Counted from the stretch's first letter, positions 35,097 through 44,616 are shown. The stretch is DNA of 64,000 nucleotides from Paenibacillus sp. 481 (GCF_021223605.1 NZ_CP075175.1:3551501-3615500); one strand, 5' to 3'. Numbers and translations: made by a program. Notes: generated from the letters alone by a model not told the origin.

Positions 35097-35390
35097 AAAA
35101 TTGCAAAAATAATAAGTAGCTCACTTTCTACATAGACAAGGAGTAACAATGGATAATCCTTTATCAATAATTATTTCATATATATAAAGGAAAAGAATAT
35201 ATTACTGAGGTTCTTCCTGAAGGAACAGATTATGAGTAAGTTGCTGTAGATTTATTAAGTTCAACAAGATTAGTTATAAGTGAAGTTAAAGTAAGTCAAG
35301 GTGGAAATGTGATATGGAAAAAACTTTTATGACTAGAGGTTCATTTTAAGAAATGACATGAAATTAAGAGTAATAAGTGACGCTCTGTAG
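35097..35390 (+). pseudogene. Degraded small ORF, cassette 5
   Basis: AAGGAG-TAACA-ATG at about 35151 opens MDNPLSIIISYI and stops; a continuing frame reads KGKEYITEVLPEGTDYE, stop, VAVDLLSSTRLVISEVKVSQ, then GGNVIWKKLL and stop. It looks like a small gene broken by several mutations. Family unknown. Confidence 0.45.
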
Positions 35391-35398
35391 GTGGGGAC

Positions 35399-35490
35399 AT
35401 CTTATAACAACATTTTCACGCATCGGGCATTCGCCCTCGGTCCGGCAAGTTGGATTTCTGGGAAGCAGAGGCAGCCGAACACACACCTGG
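35399..35490 (+). repeat. attC-like element E, left half only
   Basis: ATCTTATAACAACATTTTCA then CGCATCGGGCATTCGCCCTC, close to the left half of element B (TAACAACATATTCACG, TCGGGC...GCCCTCGG). The right half with GAACGTTA is absent, and a terminator and ordinary genes follow, so the cassette-like region ends here. Confidence 0.65.
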
Positions 35491-35508
35491 CATTAGCTAG
35501 GCGTCGTG

Positions 35509-35541
35509 ACAAAAGAGCCCGAGAAATGGGCTCTTTTGTTA
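35509..35541. terminator. Bidirectional terminator
   Basis: Stem ACAAAAGAGCCC / GGGCTCTTTTGT around GAGAAAT, between the cassette region and the minus-strand Excalibur gene. Confidence 0.9.
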
Positions 35542-35550
35542 TACTCGTAT

Positions 35551-35892
35551 TTACTCGCAAGCCACTCCATCTTTATCGCGATCAAGCTTTGTTCTATACC
35601 CTGGATCACCTTCGTATAATGGAGCTGCACCCGCATCACGCGCAGCCGTACAGTTCTTGTAGTAGACTTCCGTTGTCTCTTGAACCTTTGCTTTCTTTTT
35701 CTTTGTGCTGGATTTTTTCTTGGTTGTTGATTTTGATTTCGATTTGGATGTACCGCTTTTCTTTTTTACATTTTCCAGCTGAATTTCGGTATTCGGACTT
35801 GCTACAGCGTTAGCGGCGGACACACTGCTGCCGATCGAGCTCAATGCGAACACGGCAATTAACATCGATAACACCAATTGTTTCTTCAACAT
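35551..35892 (-). CDS. Secreted Excalibur-domain protein
   Basis: A 113-residue protein: signal peptide (MLKKQLVLSMLIAVFALSSI, cleavage near VSAA), a Lys/Ser/Thr-rich linker (STTKKKSSTKKKKAK) that could bind wall polymers, and a C-terminal Excalibur domain: YYKNCTAARDAGAAPLYEGD with the Ca-binding loop DRDKDGVACE and its paired cysteines. Excalibur domains bind calcium and occur at bacterial surfaces. TAAGGAGG precedes the ATG. Confidence 0.92.
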   Translation of the reverse strand: MLKKQLVLSMLIAVFALSSIGSSVSAANAVASPNTEIQLENVKKKSGTSKSKSKSTTKKKSSTKKKKAKVQETTEVYYKNCTAARDAGAAPLYEGDPGYRTKLDRDKDGVACE

Positions 35893-36105
35893 GTAACCTC
35901 CTTAAATTTCTTCATTTTATATATTACGACAAAACATTTCAATTTCCTCCATTTTCCTTAGAAAATATAGGTACAAAATCCACATCCGAGATTTGTGGAA
36001 GAAAGTCCAACTTTTTTGGAATATAGTGCAATGGCTTTTGTGTTCACTTTTTTATAATGGAGAAGACAACAGCCTGACACCATTTCGCATAAAGGAGTGA
36101 CTCAT

Positions 36106-36969
36106 TTGAAACTGGGAATAAGTACGTACAGCTTGTATGCCGCGATGCAACGCCAGCAGATGTCGGTGACGGATGTGCTTGTGTGGATACAGGAACAAGG
36201 AGCGGAACATGCCGAAATTGTGCCGTTAGAATACGATTTGTTGGAACAGTCAGCACTGGTGACGCAAATTCGGGACACGGCAGGCAACATCGGACTGGAG
36301 CTGTCCAATTATTGTATGGGGGCTAATTTTGCAGGGCTAAATGAAAGCGCTTTTGATAAAGAGATTGAGCGAGTAAAGGCACATGTGGATGTGGCAAATG
36401 AGCTAGGCATTAAGCATATGCGGCATGATGTGGCGAGCCGCCCGCATGCAGAGACGGGGTACGCGTTTTTTGAGCAAGATTTCCCGCAGCTAGTGGAAGC
36501 GTGTCAGCAAATTGCCGACTATGCGGCCTCATATGGCATAACGACGACGATTGAAAATCATGGCTTCTATGTACAGGCAAGTGAACGTGTAAAAAGGCTT
36601 GTACTCGCAGTGGATCGCAGCAATTTCCGCACGACATTAGATGTAGGTAACTTCATTTGCGTTGATGAGAATCCACTTACAGCGGTGGCTAACAATATCG
36701 ATTTGGCATCAATGGTCCATTTGAAAGATTTTTATTTGCGACCTGCTGACCGCAACCCTGGCGGTGGATGGTTCCGTTCGCTACACGGGCAATATGTGCG
36801 CGGTGCGATTGTGGGGCAGGGAGATTTACCATTATACGATTTGATTCGAATCGTGAAGGCAGCAGGGTATGACGGGCCTATTTCGATTGAATTTGAAGGA
36901 ATGGAAGATTGTCTGGAAGGTACACGACTTGCACTGGAAAATGCGAGACGGATATGGAACGAGGTTTAA
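36106..36969 (+). CDS. Sugar phosphate isomerase/epimerase
   Basis: A ~287-residue TIM-barrel protein of the xylose isomerase-like AP2E superfamily: LKLGISTYSLYAAMQ at the start, TTIENHGFYVQAS and TTLDVGNFICVDENP with metal-ligand candidates (Glu, His, Asp), VHLKDFY and PISIEFEGMEDC. TTG 36106 is 8 bases after AAAGGAG and is preferred over GTG 36097, which lies inside that site. It is followed by a dehydrogenase gene 36 bp on, the first of a sugar or inositol-like catabolic cluster. Confidence 0.88.
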   Translation: MKLGISTYSLYAAMQRQQMSVTDVLVWIQEQGAEHAEIVPLEYDLLEQSALVTQIRDTAGNIGLELSNYCMGANFAGLNESAFDKEIERVKAHVDVANELGIKHMRHDVASRPHAETGYAFFEQDFPQLVEACQQIADYAASYGITTTIENHGFYVQASERVKRLVLAVDRSNFRTTLDVGNFICVDENPLTAVANNIDLASMVHLKDFYLRPADRNPGGGWFRSLHGQYVRGAIVGQGDLPLYDLIRIVKAAGYDGPISIEFEGMEDCLEGTRLALENARRIWNEV

Positions 36970-37004
36970 CAATAAATAAAGGTGCAGAGGGGACGGAGTT
37001 CGTG

Positions 37005-38066
37005 ATGAGTAAAGTAAGAATAGCATTAATTGGGGCAGGTTCGATATCAGATAATCATTTAGCCGGCTATGCTGAGAACAAGGAAGCGGATATTGTTGCG
37101 ATTTGTGATTTGAATGAGGAGCGCGCGCGGGCAAAAGCAGATAAGTATGGCGCGACTAAGGTGTTTACCGATTATAAGGAGCTGCTTGCGGATCAGGAAA
37201 TTGATGCGGTGAGCATTTGTACATGGAACAATACGCATGCCCATATCGCGATCGCGGCCTTGGAAGCGGGTAAGCATGTGTTAGTAGAGAAGCCGTTGTG
37301 TAAGACGGTGGAAGATGCACTGGCCGTGCAAACGGCTCAACAAAAGAGCGGAAAAACGTTGCAGATCGGCTATGTACGCCGCTATGGAACGAATACGAGT
37401 GTGCTGAAAAAGTTTATTGATGCAGGCGATCTCGGCCACATTTATTACGCGAAGGCGTCATGCTTGCGTCGGCTGGGCAATCCAGGCGGATGGTTCAGTG
37501 ACATGGAGCGCTCTGGCGGTGGGCCGTTGATCGATTTGGGCGTGCATATGATCGATTTGTGCTGGTATCTTATGGGCAAGCCGAAGGTGAAATCGGTCAG
37601 CGGCAATACGTACAATTTGCTCGGCAATCGCGGTCATATTGAGCATTTGTCGTTCTATCAAGCGGCTGACTATAATGCGGAGTTGAATACGGTCGAGGAT
37701 TTGGGCAATGCATTGATTCGTTTTGAAAATGGAGCTTCGCTTGCGGTAGATGTGAGTTTCTCGCTGCATTTGAAAAAAGATGAGTTGTCCGTGAAGCTGT
37801 TCGGAGATAAAGGTGGAGCTGAAGTGGAGCCGGAGCTAACGATTATTAGTGAGCGGCACAATACGATTATGAATATAGCACCGCAAATTGATCATTTAAG
37901 CTTTGATTTTGAGCGTGGTTTCCAAAATGAGATCAACCATTTTATCGATTGTTGCCTTGGACGGACAGAAACGATTTGTCCGGTTGAGGATGGGGTCGAG
38001 ATGATGAAAATGTTGTGCGGCATTTACGAGTCGAGCAAAAAGGGCACGGAGATTGTGTATACGTAG
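37005..38066 (+). CDS. Gfo/Idh/MocA-family oxidoreductase
   Basis: A 353-residue NAD(P)-dependent dehydrogenase. N-terminal Rossmann fold: VRIALIGAGSISDNHLAGYA (GxGxxx), AICDLNEERA with an acidic residue suiting NAD, and the active-site EKPLC (about 92-96). The C-terminal domain has GGGPLIDLGVHMIDLCWYLM with the conserved D-x-x-x-H. It oxidises a sugar or cyclitol; the exact substrate is unknown. Neighbours (two epimerases and a large glycosidase-like protein) suggest a shared carbohydrate pathway. Confidence 0.92.
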   Translation: MSKVRIALIGAGSISDNHLAGYAENKEADIVAICDLNEERARAKADKYGATKVFTDYKELLADQEIDAVSICTWNNTHAHIAIAALEAGKHVLVEKPLCKTVEDALAVQTAQQKSGKTLQIGYVRRYGTNTSVLKKFIDAGDLGHIYYAKASCLRRLGNPGGWFSDMERSGGGPLIDLGVHMIDLCWYLMGKPKVKSVSGNTYNLLGNRGHIEHLSFYQAADYNAELNTVEDLGNALIRFENGASLAVDVSFSLHLKKDELSVKLFGDKGGAEVEPELTIISERHNTIMNIAPQIDHLSFDFERGFQNEINHFIDCCLGRTETICPVEDGVEMMKMLCGIYESSKKGTEIVYT

Positions 38067-38181
38067 AGGGTGTTAAACGTATTCGTATTCGTACGCGAAT
38101 GGCGGACTAAGCAATTCACTCGAAAATCGGCATCTATGCCACGTGCTGTGCGCGATTGAATGAAGAAGGGAGAGAGGGCGA

Positions 38182-40368
38182 TTGAGTCACGCGCCGCTGC
38201 TCGCTGTTATTACACGCGGCGATAACGATTTGCTGCACGCGATCCGGCTTGTGGAACCGAGGGTGGATGTGTTTCGACCTGAAGAGCTGCGAGCTGGCTT
38301 GCTGGATGCATATCCAGCAATTGCGTTGCTGGGCGGTACGGAGGAGGACCCGTTGCTATTTCCTGCGCATCAGCGTGTGGTGTTGGAGAAATTGCTGGCG
38401 CAGGGGAAGCGGGTATTTGCCGAGTATACGGCAAGTATCGGTCATGTGTATTGCGAACCGCCGCAATCGACCCGCTATCAGCGCTTAGTGTACTGCTCGA
38501 AAGAGATCGCGCTTGGCGATATGCCAGCGGGTGCGCTGCTCGATGACCAATGCGGCTTGCGCATTCGTCCGTACGCAAAAGCTTGCACGCACCATGTGCC
38601 GATGTTGCAATTTGCTAAAGTGCACGGACATGATCGGATTGCGCTTGATGATGCGTTCTACGCGCAAGTGTCAGATCGTGCGCTCTGGTTCGAGCGACCG
38701 GATGAGCTGTTAATTTGCGTGTTCCGTTTGAGCCCGTTTGTGCGGGCGCGGTACGCGCCGGTGCAGCGAATTCGCCACGTCGTTGCATACGTTATCGGCT
38801 GGCTGCTTGGTCGCCCTGTTACGGCCGCGATGTTGGATGCGCTGCGGCCGATGGTGCGGGCTTCTATAAGGCACAGTAAGCAGAAGGATTGGAGCGGCCA
38901 CGAGGGGATCATGACGACAGGTACGATCGTGACGAAAGATGCAACGGTGACGAAAGTTACGACTACAGATAGGGGCGTTCAGGAAAGTAGGATCGCGGTC
39001 GATTGCGCGGTAGCTACAGTGGATGCGCTCGACCATGCTACAGTGGCCGCGGTCGATAGCGTGGCATCAGAAGTGGATGCGGTCGATAACAAAGCATCAG
39101 AAGCAGCGTTTATGGACGCTGTAACGAACTCCGCTTGCCGCGCGATCAACTGGTTCGAGCGCTCTGGCGTGCTGTACGACGAAGGCCGGACCGGTGTCCA
39201 TGAGGGGCTCGGCACCGAAATATACGGCGACGGCACGCAGCGCATGAGCCGCCTGCAACGGGCCGACTGTATCGGTGAAACGGCGATGGCGTTCACGATG
39301 CACCACTGGCTGACAGGCGAGCAAAGGAGCCGCGTCATCGGGGAACGGCTGAACCAATACGTGTTTGACTACTTTTTGTGCACAGAACATGTACCTTGGA
39401 GCGGGATGATGCGCTGGCATGCGGAAGCGTGGGGGCTATGCTTCCAAGATGATGCGGCACGGGCGATTTTGCCCCAGTTGTGGCAATGTTTTGTGGAAGG
39501 ATCAGATGACCATCTGGACGAGTGCGTGATGGCACTTAACTTTTTGCTCAAGACGACAGGATCGGATGGAACGAGAGTATCGCGGACAGAGGCGATCATG
39601 CTGGAGCGGGAGCCGACGATGATGCAACAGCTGCGGCGAGAGCCTGCCGAGTTTCCGAGCGCTCACTACAACGCCTACTACTACGCGGCACTCCTTATGG
39701 CTTACCAGCTAACAGGGCTGCGCCTATTCCTCGATGCTGGGCAAAAAGGTCTTGAAGCCCTAATGGCCGTGTACCCCGACACGATACGTGAGCAAAGTCA
39801 GACACAGGAGTTGTGCCGCCTTATTTTGCCGTTGAGCTGGCTGTACTGGGCTACGCAACAAGAGGTACATCGCGATTGGCTTTATCGCGTAACCGCAGAT
39901 TTGCAGACTTTCAAACATCCCTCCGGCGCTTATCTGGAATGGGATGAAGGGTACAAAGCGTTAATGCGGCCGGGAATTGGTAACGGGGAAAGTTCGCTTA
40001 TCGCGGAAAACGGCAATCCCGTCGTCGACTTGCTGTACTCGAACAATTGGCTGCCGATGGCGTGGATGCAAGCTTATTTTGTGACCGAAGATCCGCTGTT
40101 TATCGATCTTTGGCAGGACAGTGCGGCATTTGTGTTAGAGGCACAAATAGATAGCTCCAATGCCCAAATCGACGGCGCATGGGCGCGTGCCTACGATGTG
40201 GAGTTAGGCGAAGTGTTCGGTTCATTGGCCGATGTCGGTTGGGGGCCTTGGGCGATTGAGTCGGGCTGGACGGTTGCCGAGTTGGCGAGCGGTCTAATGG
40301 CGGGTGTGATGAAGGAGAAGCTTGTAGCTAAATTTCGGGAGCACGCCGAAGCCACAAGAAACAAGTAG
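38182..40368 (+). CDS. Large (alpha/alpha)6-like carbohydrate-active protein
   Basis: A 728-residue protein without a signal peptide. The first ~230 residues resemble a ThuA/glutamine-amidotransferase-like domain (LLAVITRGDNDLLHAIRLVE, AIALLGGTEED, RVFAEYTASIG). Residues about 240-312 are a Thr/Val/Asp/Ala-rich insert with repeats (VDALDHATVAAVDSVASEVD). The rest (from CRAINWFERSGVLYDEGRTG) is helical, with WSGMMRWHAEAWGLCFQDDA and SNNWLPMAWMQAYFV, like an (alpha/alpha)6 barrel of glycoside hydrolases. It starts with TTG after GGGAGAGAGGG. It probably acts on an intracellular oligosaccharide; the family is uncertain. Confidence 0.7.
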   Translation: MSHAPLLAVITRGDNDLLHAIRLVEPRVDVFRPEELRAGLLDAYPAIALLGGTEEDPLLFPAHQRVVLEKLLAQGKRVFAEYTASIGHVYCEPPQSTRYQRLVYCSKEIALGDMPAGALLDDQCGLRIRPYAKACTHHVPMLQFAKVHGHDRIALDDAFYAQVSDRALWFERPDELLICVFRLSPFVRARYAPVQRIRHVVAYVIGWLLGRPVTAAMLDALRPMVRASIRHSKQKDWSGHEGIMTTGTIVTKDATVTKVTTTDRGVQESRIAVDCAVATVDALDHATVAAVDSVASEVDAVDNKASEAAFMDAVTNSACRAINWFERSGVLYDEGRTGVHEGLGTEIYGDGTQRMSRLQRADCIGETAMAFTMHHWLTGEQRSRVIGERLNQYVFDYFLCTEHVPWSGMMRWHAEAWGLCFQDDAARAILPQLWQCFVEGSDDHLDECVMALNFLLKTTGSDGTRVSRTEAIMLEREPTMMQQLRREPAEFPSAHYNAYYYAALLMAYQLTGLRLFLDAGQKGLEALMAVYPDTIREQSQTQELCRLILPLSWLYWATQQEVHRDWLYRVTADLQTFKHPSGAYLEWDEGYKALMRPGIGNGESSLIAENGNPVVDLLYSNNWLPMAWMQAYFVTEDPLFIDLWQDSAAFVLEAQIDSSNAQIDGAWARAYDVELGEVFGSLADVGWGPWAIESGWTVAELASGLMAGVMKEKLVAKFREHAEATRNK

Positions 40369-40538
40369 CATGTAATAAGTAACAAATAACAAATAACAAG
40401 TAGTGTGTAGTATGTAGTAAGGAGTAAGGCGCGAACTGGTAACAACAAATCAGAAGTAGTATACAGCGAGTGCAACATCAGGGATACCGCTGAAAAATAA
40501 ATCTTAAAAAGATGTCCAATAAGGAGAGTGGCTTAAGC

Positions 40539-41411
40539 ATGGTCAAACTAACGAATGCAATCGGGGTCATTACGGACAGTTTCCGACTGCCAGTACGCGA
40601 GGCGTTGTTAAAGGCGAAGGAAGTTGGCGCGGACGGTGTACAAATATATGCGACACACGGTGAAATGGATGCAGCAAATCTTACGCCAGCAGCCCGCAAA
40701 GAGCTGCGCAGCTACATCGAGTCGCTTGGTCTGCAAGTGTCTGCCCTAGTCGGCGACTTCGGCGGACACGGCTTCCAAGATCGCGCGGCCAACCCAGAAA
40801 AGATCGAAAAGTCTAAACGCGTACTCGATCTAGCCTTGGATCTCGGCACGAATATCGTGACGACGCACATCGGAATCGTCCCGCACGAGCAAAATGAAAT
40901 TTACGCCACGATGCAGGCCGCTTGCGAAGAGCTGAGCCAATATGCGAACAGCTTGAACGCCCATTTTGCAATCGAAACGGGGCCTGAGCCTGCCGCTCAC
41001 TTAAAATCGTTCCTCGACACTTTGTCGGGACGTGGCTTTGCCGTCAACTTTGATCCTGCCAACATGGTCATGGTTACAGGGGATGATCCCGTGCAAGGTG
41101 TGCACATCTTAAAAGATTACATTGTGCATACGCATGTCAAAGACGGCGTCCGCCATCGCGAAGTTGACCCACGCGAAGTGTACGGCATGCTTGGCTACGA
41201 GCCGATGACACATGAAAAAATCGCCGAAATGGCGACCTCCGGCCCGTTTCAAGAGTTAGCGCTCGGTGAAGGCAAAGTCGACTTCGACGCCTATTTCCAA
41301 GCACTCGTTGATATTGGTTACACCGGCTATTTGACGATTGAGCGTGAGGTGGGAGATTCACCAGAGGCTGATATTCGTAAAGCAGTACAATTTATTAAGC
41401 GCTATAAATAA
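40539..41411 (+). CDS. Sugar phosphate isomerase/epimerase, second
   Basis: A 290-residue AP2E-type TIM barrel: GVITDSFRLPVREALLKAKE, TNIVTTHIGIVPHE, HFAIETGPEPAAHLKSFLDT, GFAVNFDPANMVMV and YIVHTHVKDGVRH, then YTGYLTIEREVGD. Metal ligands are likely Glu in IETGPE, Asp in FDPANM, His in HTHVKD and Glu in IERE. ATG 40539 is favoured by comparison with related proteins; an in-frame ATG at 40512 lies before the AAGGAG. It belongs to the same cluster as the gene at 36106. Confidence 0.88.
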   Translation: MVKLTNAIGVITDSFRLPVREALLKAKEVGADGVQIYATHGEMDAANLTPAARKELRSYIESLGLQVSALVGDFGGHGFQDRAANPEKIEKSKRVLDLALDLGTNIVTTHIGIVPHEQNEIYATMQAACEELSQYANSLNAHFAIETGPEPAAHLKSFLDTLSGRGFAVNFDPANMVMVTGDDPVQGVHILKDYIVHTHVKDGVRHREVDPREVYGMLGYEPMTHEKIAEMATSGPFQELALGEGKVDFDAYFQALVDIGYTGYLTIEREVGDSPEADIRKAVQFIKRYK

Positions 41412-42071
41412 TAGCGAATCATTGGACTTATTCCATAGCTGGACAGCGTTATATCGAAACAGTTTCGGGTAATCCTTTTACAAGGGTAGTGCCTCTGCAT
41501 GTCTTCGTTCTCGCACAGAAAAGGTAGCAAGTATGATCAGCTCAATTGCAATCACAGACTCGATAAATGGTCTTTATGCGTGCGGCTAACCGTGATGGTT
41601 TGTCGTACGTTTTTTTATGCAAATGGATATCATTTTCAATAAAATACTTTATGATATCTTAATTTGACTTCTCTAAAACCGAACGTATACTATTAGTTAA
41701 ATATGAATTCGTTTCTATTAGAAAATATCTCATCACGCCATATACGGCTCAGCTGTTACTTTTGTTGAACATACACCTCACCTACAGTCATCGTTGTCGT
41801 TTCATCGTTACGTGTATAAAGTTGAAGCTTTATCTCTTGTACACGATTCCTTTTCGCACCCTTATTTTCCGATAACCTATGTTCCGTCCGGCCATTTTAC
41901 AGCCATAAATTTAAAACGGTTTAATCTTTTGAAAATGGAGCTCAGCTCAGCTTAGTACGTTCAAGTACGCTGAACTCTTTTTAGAGAAAAAATGGTTGCG
42001 TTATGGCTTTGAACAAGGGCAAGTCGAAGACATTTGTCTTCTTTCATATAACTTACTAGGAGGAATTAATC
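41412..42071. other. Gap with hairpins and AT-rich promoter region
   Basis: About 660 bp. TGGATATCATTTTCAATA at about 41625 has some likeness to a Fur box, and a hairpin CAGCTTAGTACG / AGTACGCTGAAC followed by TTTTTAG lies at about 41948-41982 (possible attenuator or terminator before the methyltransferase). No gene is seen. Confidence 0.4.
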
Positions 42072-42674
42072 GTGGAAAATGCGAACATGCAGGATCATCT
42101 TGAATACAAACAGGAAGAGTGGGATGAGGAGTACAAGACAGGTGTGTGGGATTACTTAGGAGATATCACAGAGTATGCAAGATACGCAATCGTCTATGGG
42201 TATATAAGAAAATTTGTGGCAGATGCAGGCGTATTGGATATGGGCTGTGGCACGGGCTTATTGTTCGATATGTTTACGGATAGTGAGAGACAGGGATATA
42301 CAGGTGTTGATCTTTCGCAGGAAGCGGTTCAAATCGCGACGAATAAGTCGCCAGGGCATCATTTTGACTGTGCGGATATCAATGAGTATGTGCCGCAGAA
42401 AAAATATGATGTTGTCGTGTTTAACGAATCGCTGCATTACGTGCCCAATACACCGAATGCACTACTCCGATATGCCGAGCATTTAACAGCTAACGGTGTG
42501 ATCGTGTCCTCCTTGTATTCGCACAAAGATACGACAACTGTTGCGTATCATCTGATTGAAAAAAAAGTTCAAGAAATAGAAGAGTGCGGGTTATTTGAAG
42601 TGCTAGATAAGGTGAGCCTGTTTAACCATAACGCGGGCCTTAAATGGTATATTCACTTGCTGAAGAAAAAGTAG
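42072..42674 (+). CDS. Class I SAM-dependent methyltransferase
   Basis: A 200-residue protein with Rossmann-type methyltransferase motif I VLDMGCGTGLLFDMF (about 55-69), an acidic motif II GVDLSQEAV and motif IV DVVVFNESLHYVP. It methylates a small molecule or an unknown substrate using S-adenosylmethionine. It starts with GTG after AGGAGGAATTAATC. It stands alone. Confidence 0.9.
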   Translation: MENANMQDHLEYKQEEWDEEYKTGVWDYLGDITEYARYAIVYGYIRKFVADAGVLDMGCGTGLLFDMFTDSERQGYTGVDLSQEAVQIATNKSPGHHFDCADINEYVPQKKYDVVVFNESLHYVPNTPNALLRYAEHLTANGVIVSSLYSHKDTTTVAYHLIEKKVQEIEECGLFEVLDKVSLFNHNAGLKWYIHLLKKK

Positions 42675-42880
42675 AAGCAACTATTCGCAGCGTGTATATA
42701 CAATGTTTGAGATGAGATGGACGGTTACGGGGGAAGCCTGCTTGTGAGCAGGTATACTGCCGATTGTTATATACATAAAAAATCGACCCTCCAAAGTCGT
42801 TGTGAGGCGGCTATGAGTGGGGAGAGCTATATTTTATTCGTACGTCAGAAGTCACCATTTGTGAAAGGGCTTCCTCGAAA

Positions 42881-42924
42881 AAAAGAAGAGGGAGATACGT
42901 TTATACAAGTATCTCCCTCTTCTG
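42881..42924. terminator. Terminator of the M1-like lipoprotein gene
   Basis: Stem AGAAGAGGGAGATAC / GTATCTCCCTCTTCT around GTTTATACAA, with an A run on its left side, which becomes the T run of the minus-strand transcript. Confidence 0.92.
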
Positions 42925-44616
42925 TTATAGGGGTGTGCGTGCATTCAATAAGTGATACAGGCGGCCTTTATGGTCGGAATCCAGTGTTTGGGCAACGACA
43001 TTTAAGAACCCGTCAACGCTTGCGATACGGCCGCTGTAACGTGTGTAATACGCTTGCATCACACGGTCGACCGACTCTATACCGACTTCCTGCGCCCATA
43101 TTGCCATCGCGAGCGAGCCTTTCCAGCGATATAGTGCTTCTGCTTGATCGCGCGCTTTTGTTAGCGGTAACGTAATAGGCAAGGTAGTAACGGCTTCAAA
43201 TTTCCGCACGTTGCCACTAAGGCCGTTGCTCCCACCACCACTAGCGTCACCATGTGCACTGTTACCGCCACTGCTGCCTTCGTTGCGCTGAACGCGCTGA
43301 GGCCAAGGAACATTTTTCCGCTCAAAGAGGTAGTAATCTGCTGCAAATTGTGACAATCCTTCCGCCAAAAAGGCATCGGTATGCGGGTTGCTTCCTACGG
43401 CCGCTTGAAACCATTGCTTAGCTATCAATTGCAAGATGCGCATCTGCCGCTGCTCCGGCTGCAATGGGTTCTGCCCCCCTTCTCGGCCTATGACAATAAC
43501 TCCGTCTGTACTATCAAATATTTCACGTAACGGAGCTTCCACAAATGTAAGAGTTTGAGATGGGAGCGGCCCGAATTTTTGCGTGAAAAAATGAACAGCA
43601 TCTTGTGCCAAGTCGATATCTTTGTTCATTTGGTCGTCCGTAGGTTGAGATCCAACAGCAATGAGCTTTCCACCCTGTTGTAGAGCTCGTTCGGTGACTC
43701 CCCAGTGTGGGCTGGCGTAGAACACGAACTGCCTAATACCGCGTGCTTCTGCATAAATATGCTGCCTATGCGGCTGCGCTTGCTTGTGCTCCGGCGACCG
43801 TTCTCCATCCGTTGTTCGAGCGGCAGGCTGTGACACTTGTTGTCCAGAGGTGACCACCGTCCAATTCGCGGGCATATCCAGCTTTACCGTATAATCGGCG
43901 GCATAAAAAAAGTCACTATTATAGCTCGTATAGACAGGAGCTTGATTCCATACGCCTTCAATCGAATTATAAACAGCTAATTGCGGAGTCCAATACGTTC
44001 CGCCCACATAATCTTTCATATAGGACAGGCGTTGTGCGCCGTACGGAACGCTGACTTCGTACTTAATCGTTAGCTGGATCGTTTCGTTAGGGGCAAGCTT
44101 TTTCGGCAGCTGGATGTTGAGCATTTGCCGTTTATGTTCGAATTCTGCTAATTGCTTGCCTACGACCACTTGGTGTGTCGTGGCACCGCCTACGAAATTG
44201 TCGACCTGTGCTGCTCCTTTATTGCCATCCGTTTCTAACGTTACCCGTAAACGTTCATTCACTGCTTTGTACATCGTAGGTTGTTCATTTAAAAATCGAT
44301 AACTATCTACATTCCAATGAAATAGCAGCTCACTTAAAGAACGACCAAATACGTTGCGAAAGGTGATCGTTGCTGTGGCGTGAATCGTATGTGCGCGCTC
44401 GTCTAAGGTTGCGTCTATATCATAGTGTATCGGGGAGGACATATCTGTCGTTGTTATGTTCTTATTTGTATTTGTAGGTGCACGATTAGCTGTACTTGTG
44501 CCGAGTAGCCAGCTTGGCATGCAACCGCTCAACACGCATAAGGTCACAAGTAGCAACATCAAGCATGCGCGTTGTTTACCTTTTATCCAGGTAGAACGGT
44601 TTGTCTGATCATACAT
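42925..44616 (-). CDS. M1-type lipoprotein lacking catalytic HExxH
   Basis: A 563-residue lipoprotein: signal with lipobox LCVLSGC (Cys about 32), an M1-type N-terminal beta domain (IHYDIDATLDERAHTIHATA, LLFHWNVDSYRFLNE) and a gluzincin-like domain. Where M1 aminopeptidases have HExxH-x-W it reads LQLIAKQWFQAAVGSNP (about residue 395): both His and the Glu are replaced (Q, L, K), while the third ligand region FLAEGLSQFAADYY keeps its Glu. It is probably a catalytically dead, membrane-anchored relative with a binding or sensing role. It carries a Gly/Ser/Asn-rich insert (SSGGNSAHGDASGGGSNG). Confidence 0.82.
   Translation of the reverse strand: MYDQTNRSTWIKGKQRACLMLLLVTLCVLSGCMPSWLLGTSTANRAPTNTNKNITTTDMSSPIHYDIDATLDERAHTIHATATITFRNVFGRSLSELLFHWNVDSYRFLNEQPTMYKAVNERLRVTLETDGNKGAAQVDNFVGGATTHQVVVGKQLAEFEHKRQMLNIQLPKKLAPNETIQLTIKYEVSVPYGAQRLSYMKDYVGGTYWTPQLAVYNSIEGVWNQAPVYTSYNSDFFYAADYTVKLDMPANWTVVTSGQQVSQPAARTTDGERSPEHKQAQPHRQHIYAEARGIRQFVFYASPHWGVTERALQQGGKLIAVGSQPTDDQMNKDIDLAQDAVHFFTQKFGPLPSQTLTFVEAPLREIFDSTDGVIVIGREGGQNPLQPEQRQMRILQLIAKQWFQAAVGSNPHTDAFLAEGLSQFAADYYLFERKNVPWPQRVQRNEGSSGGNSAHGDASGGGSNGLSGNVRKFEAVTTLPITLPLTKARDQAEALYRWKGSLAMAIWAQEVGIESVDRVMQAYYTRYSGRIASVDGFLNVVAQTLDSDHKGRLYHLLNARTPL

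Noticed and set aside
41613..41645. Fur box before the methyltransferase
   Set aside because: Only a partial match to the palindrome and 430 bp from the gene; mentioned in the gap entry but not called.
42717..43175. Plus-strand frame of ~150 codons
   Set aside because: Most of it is antisense to the M1-like lipoprotein gene and runs through its terminator.
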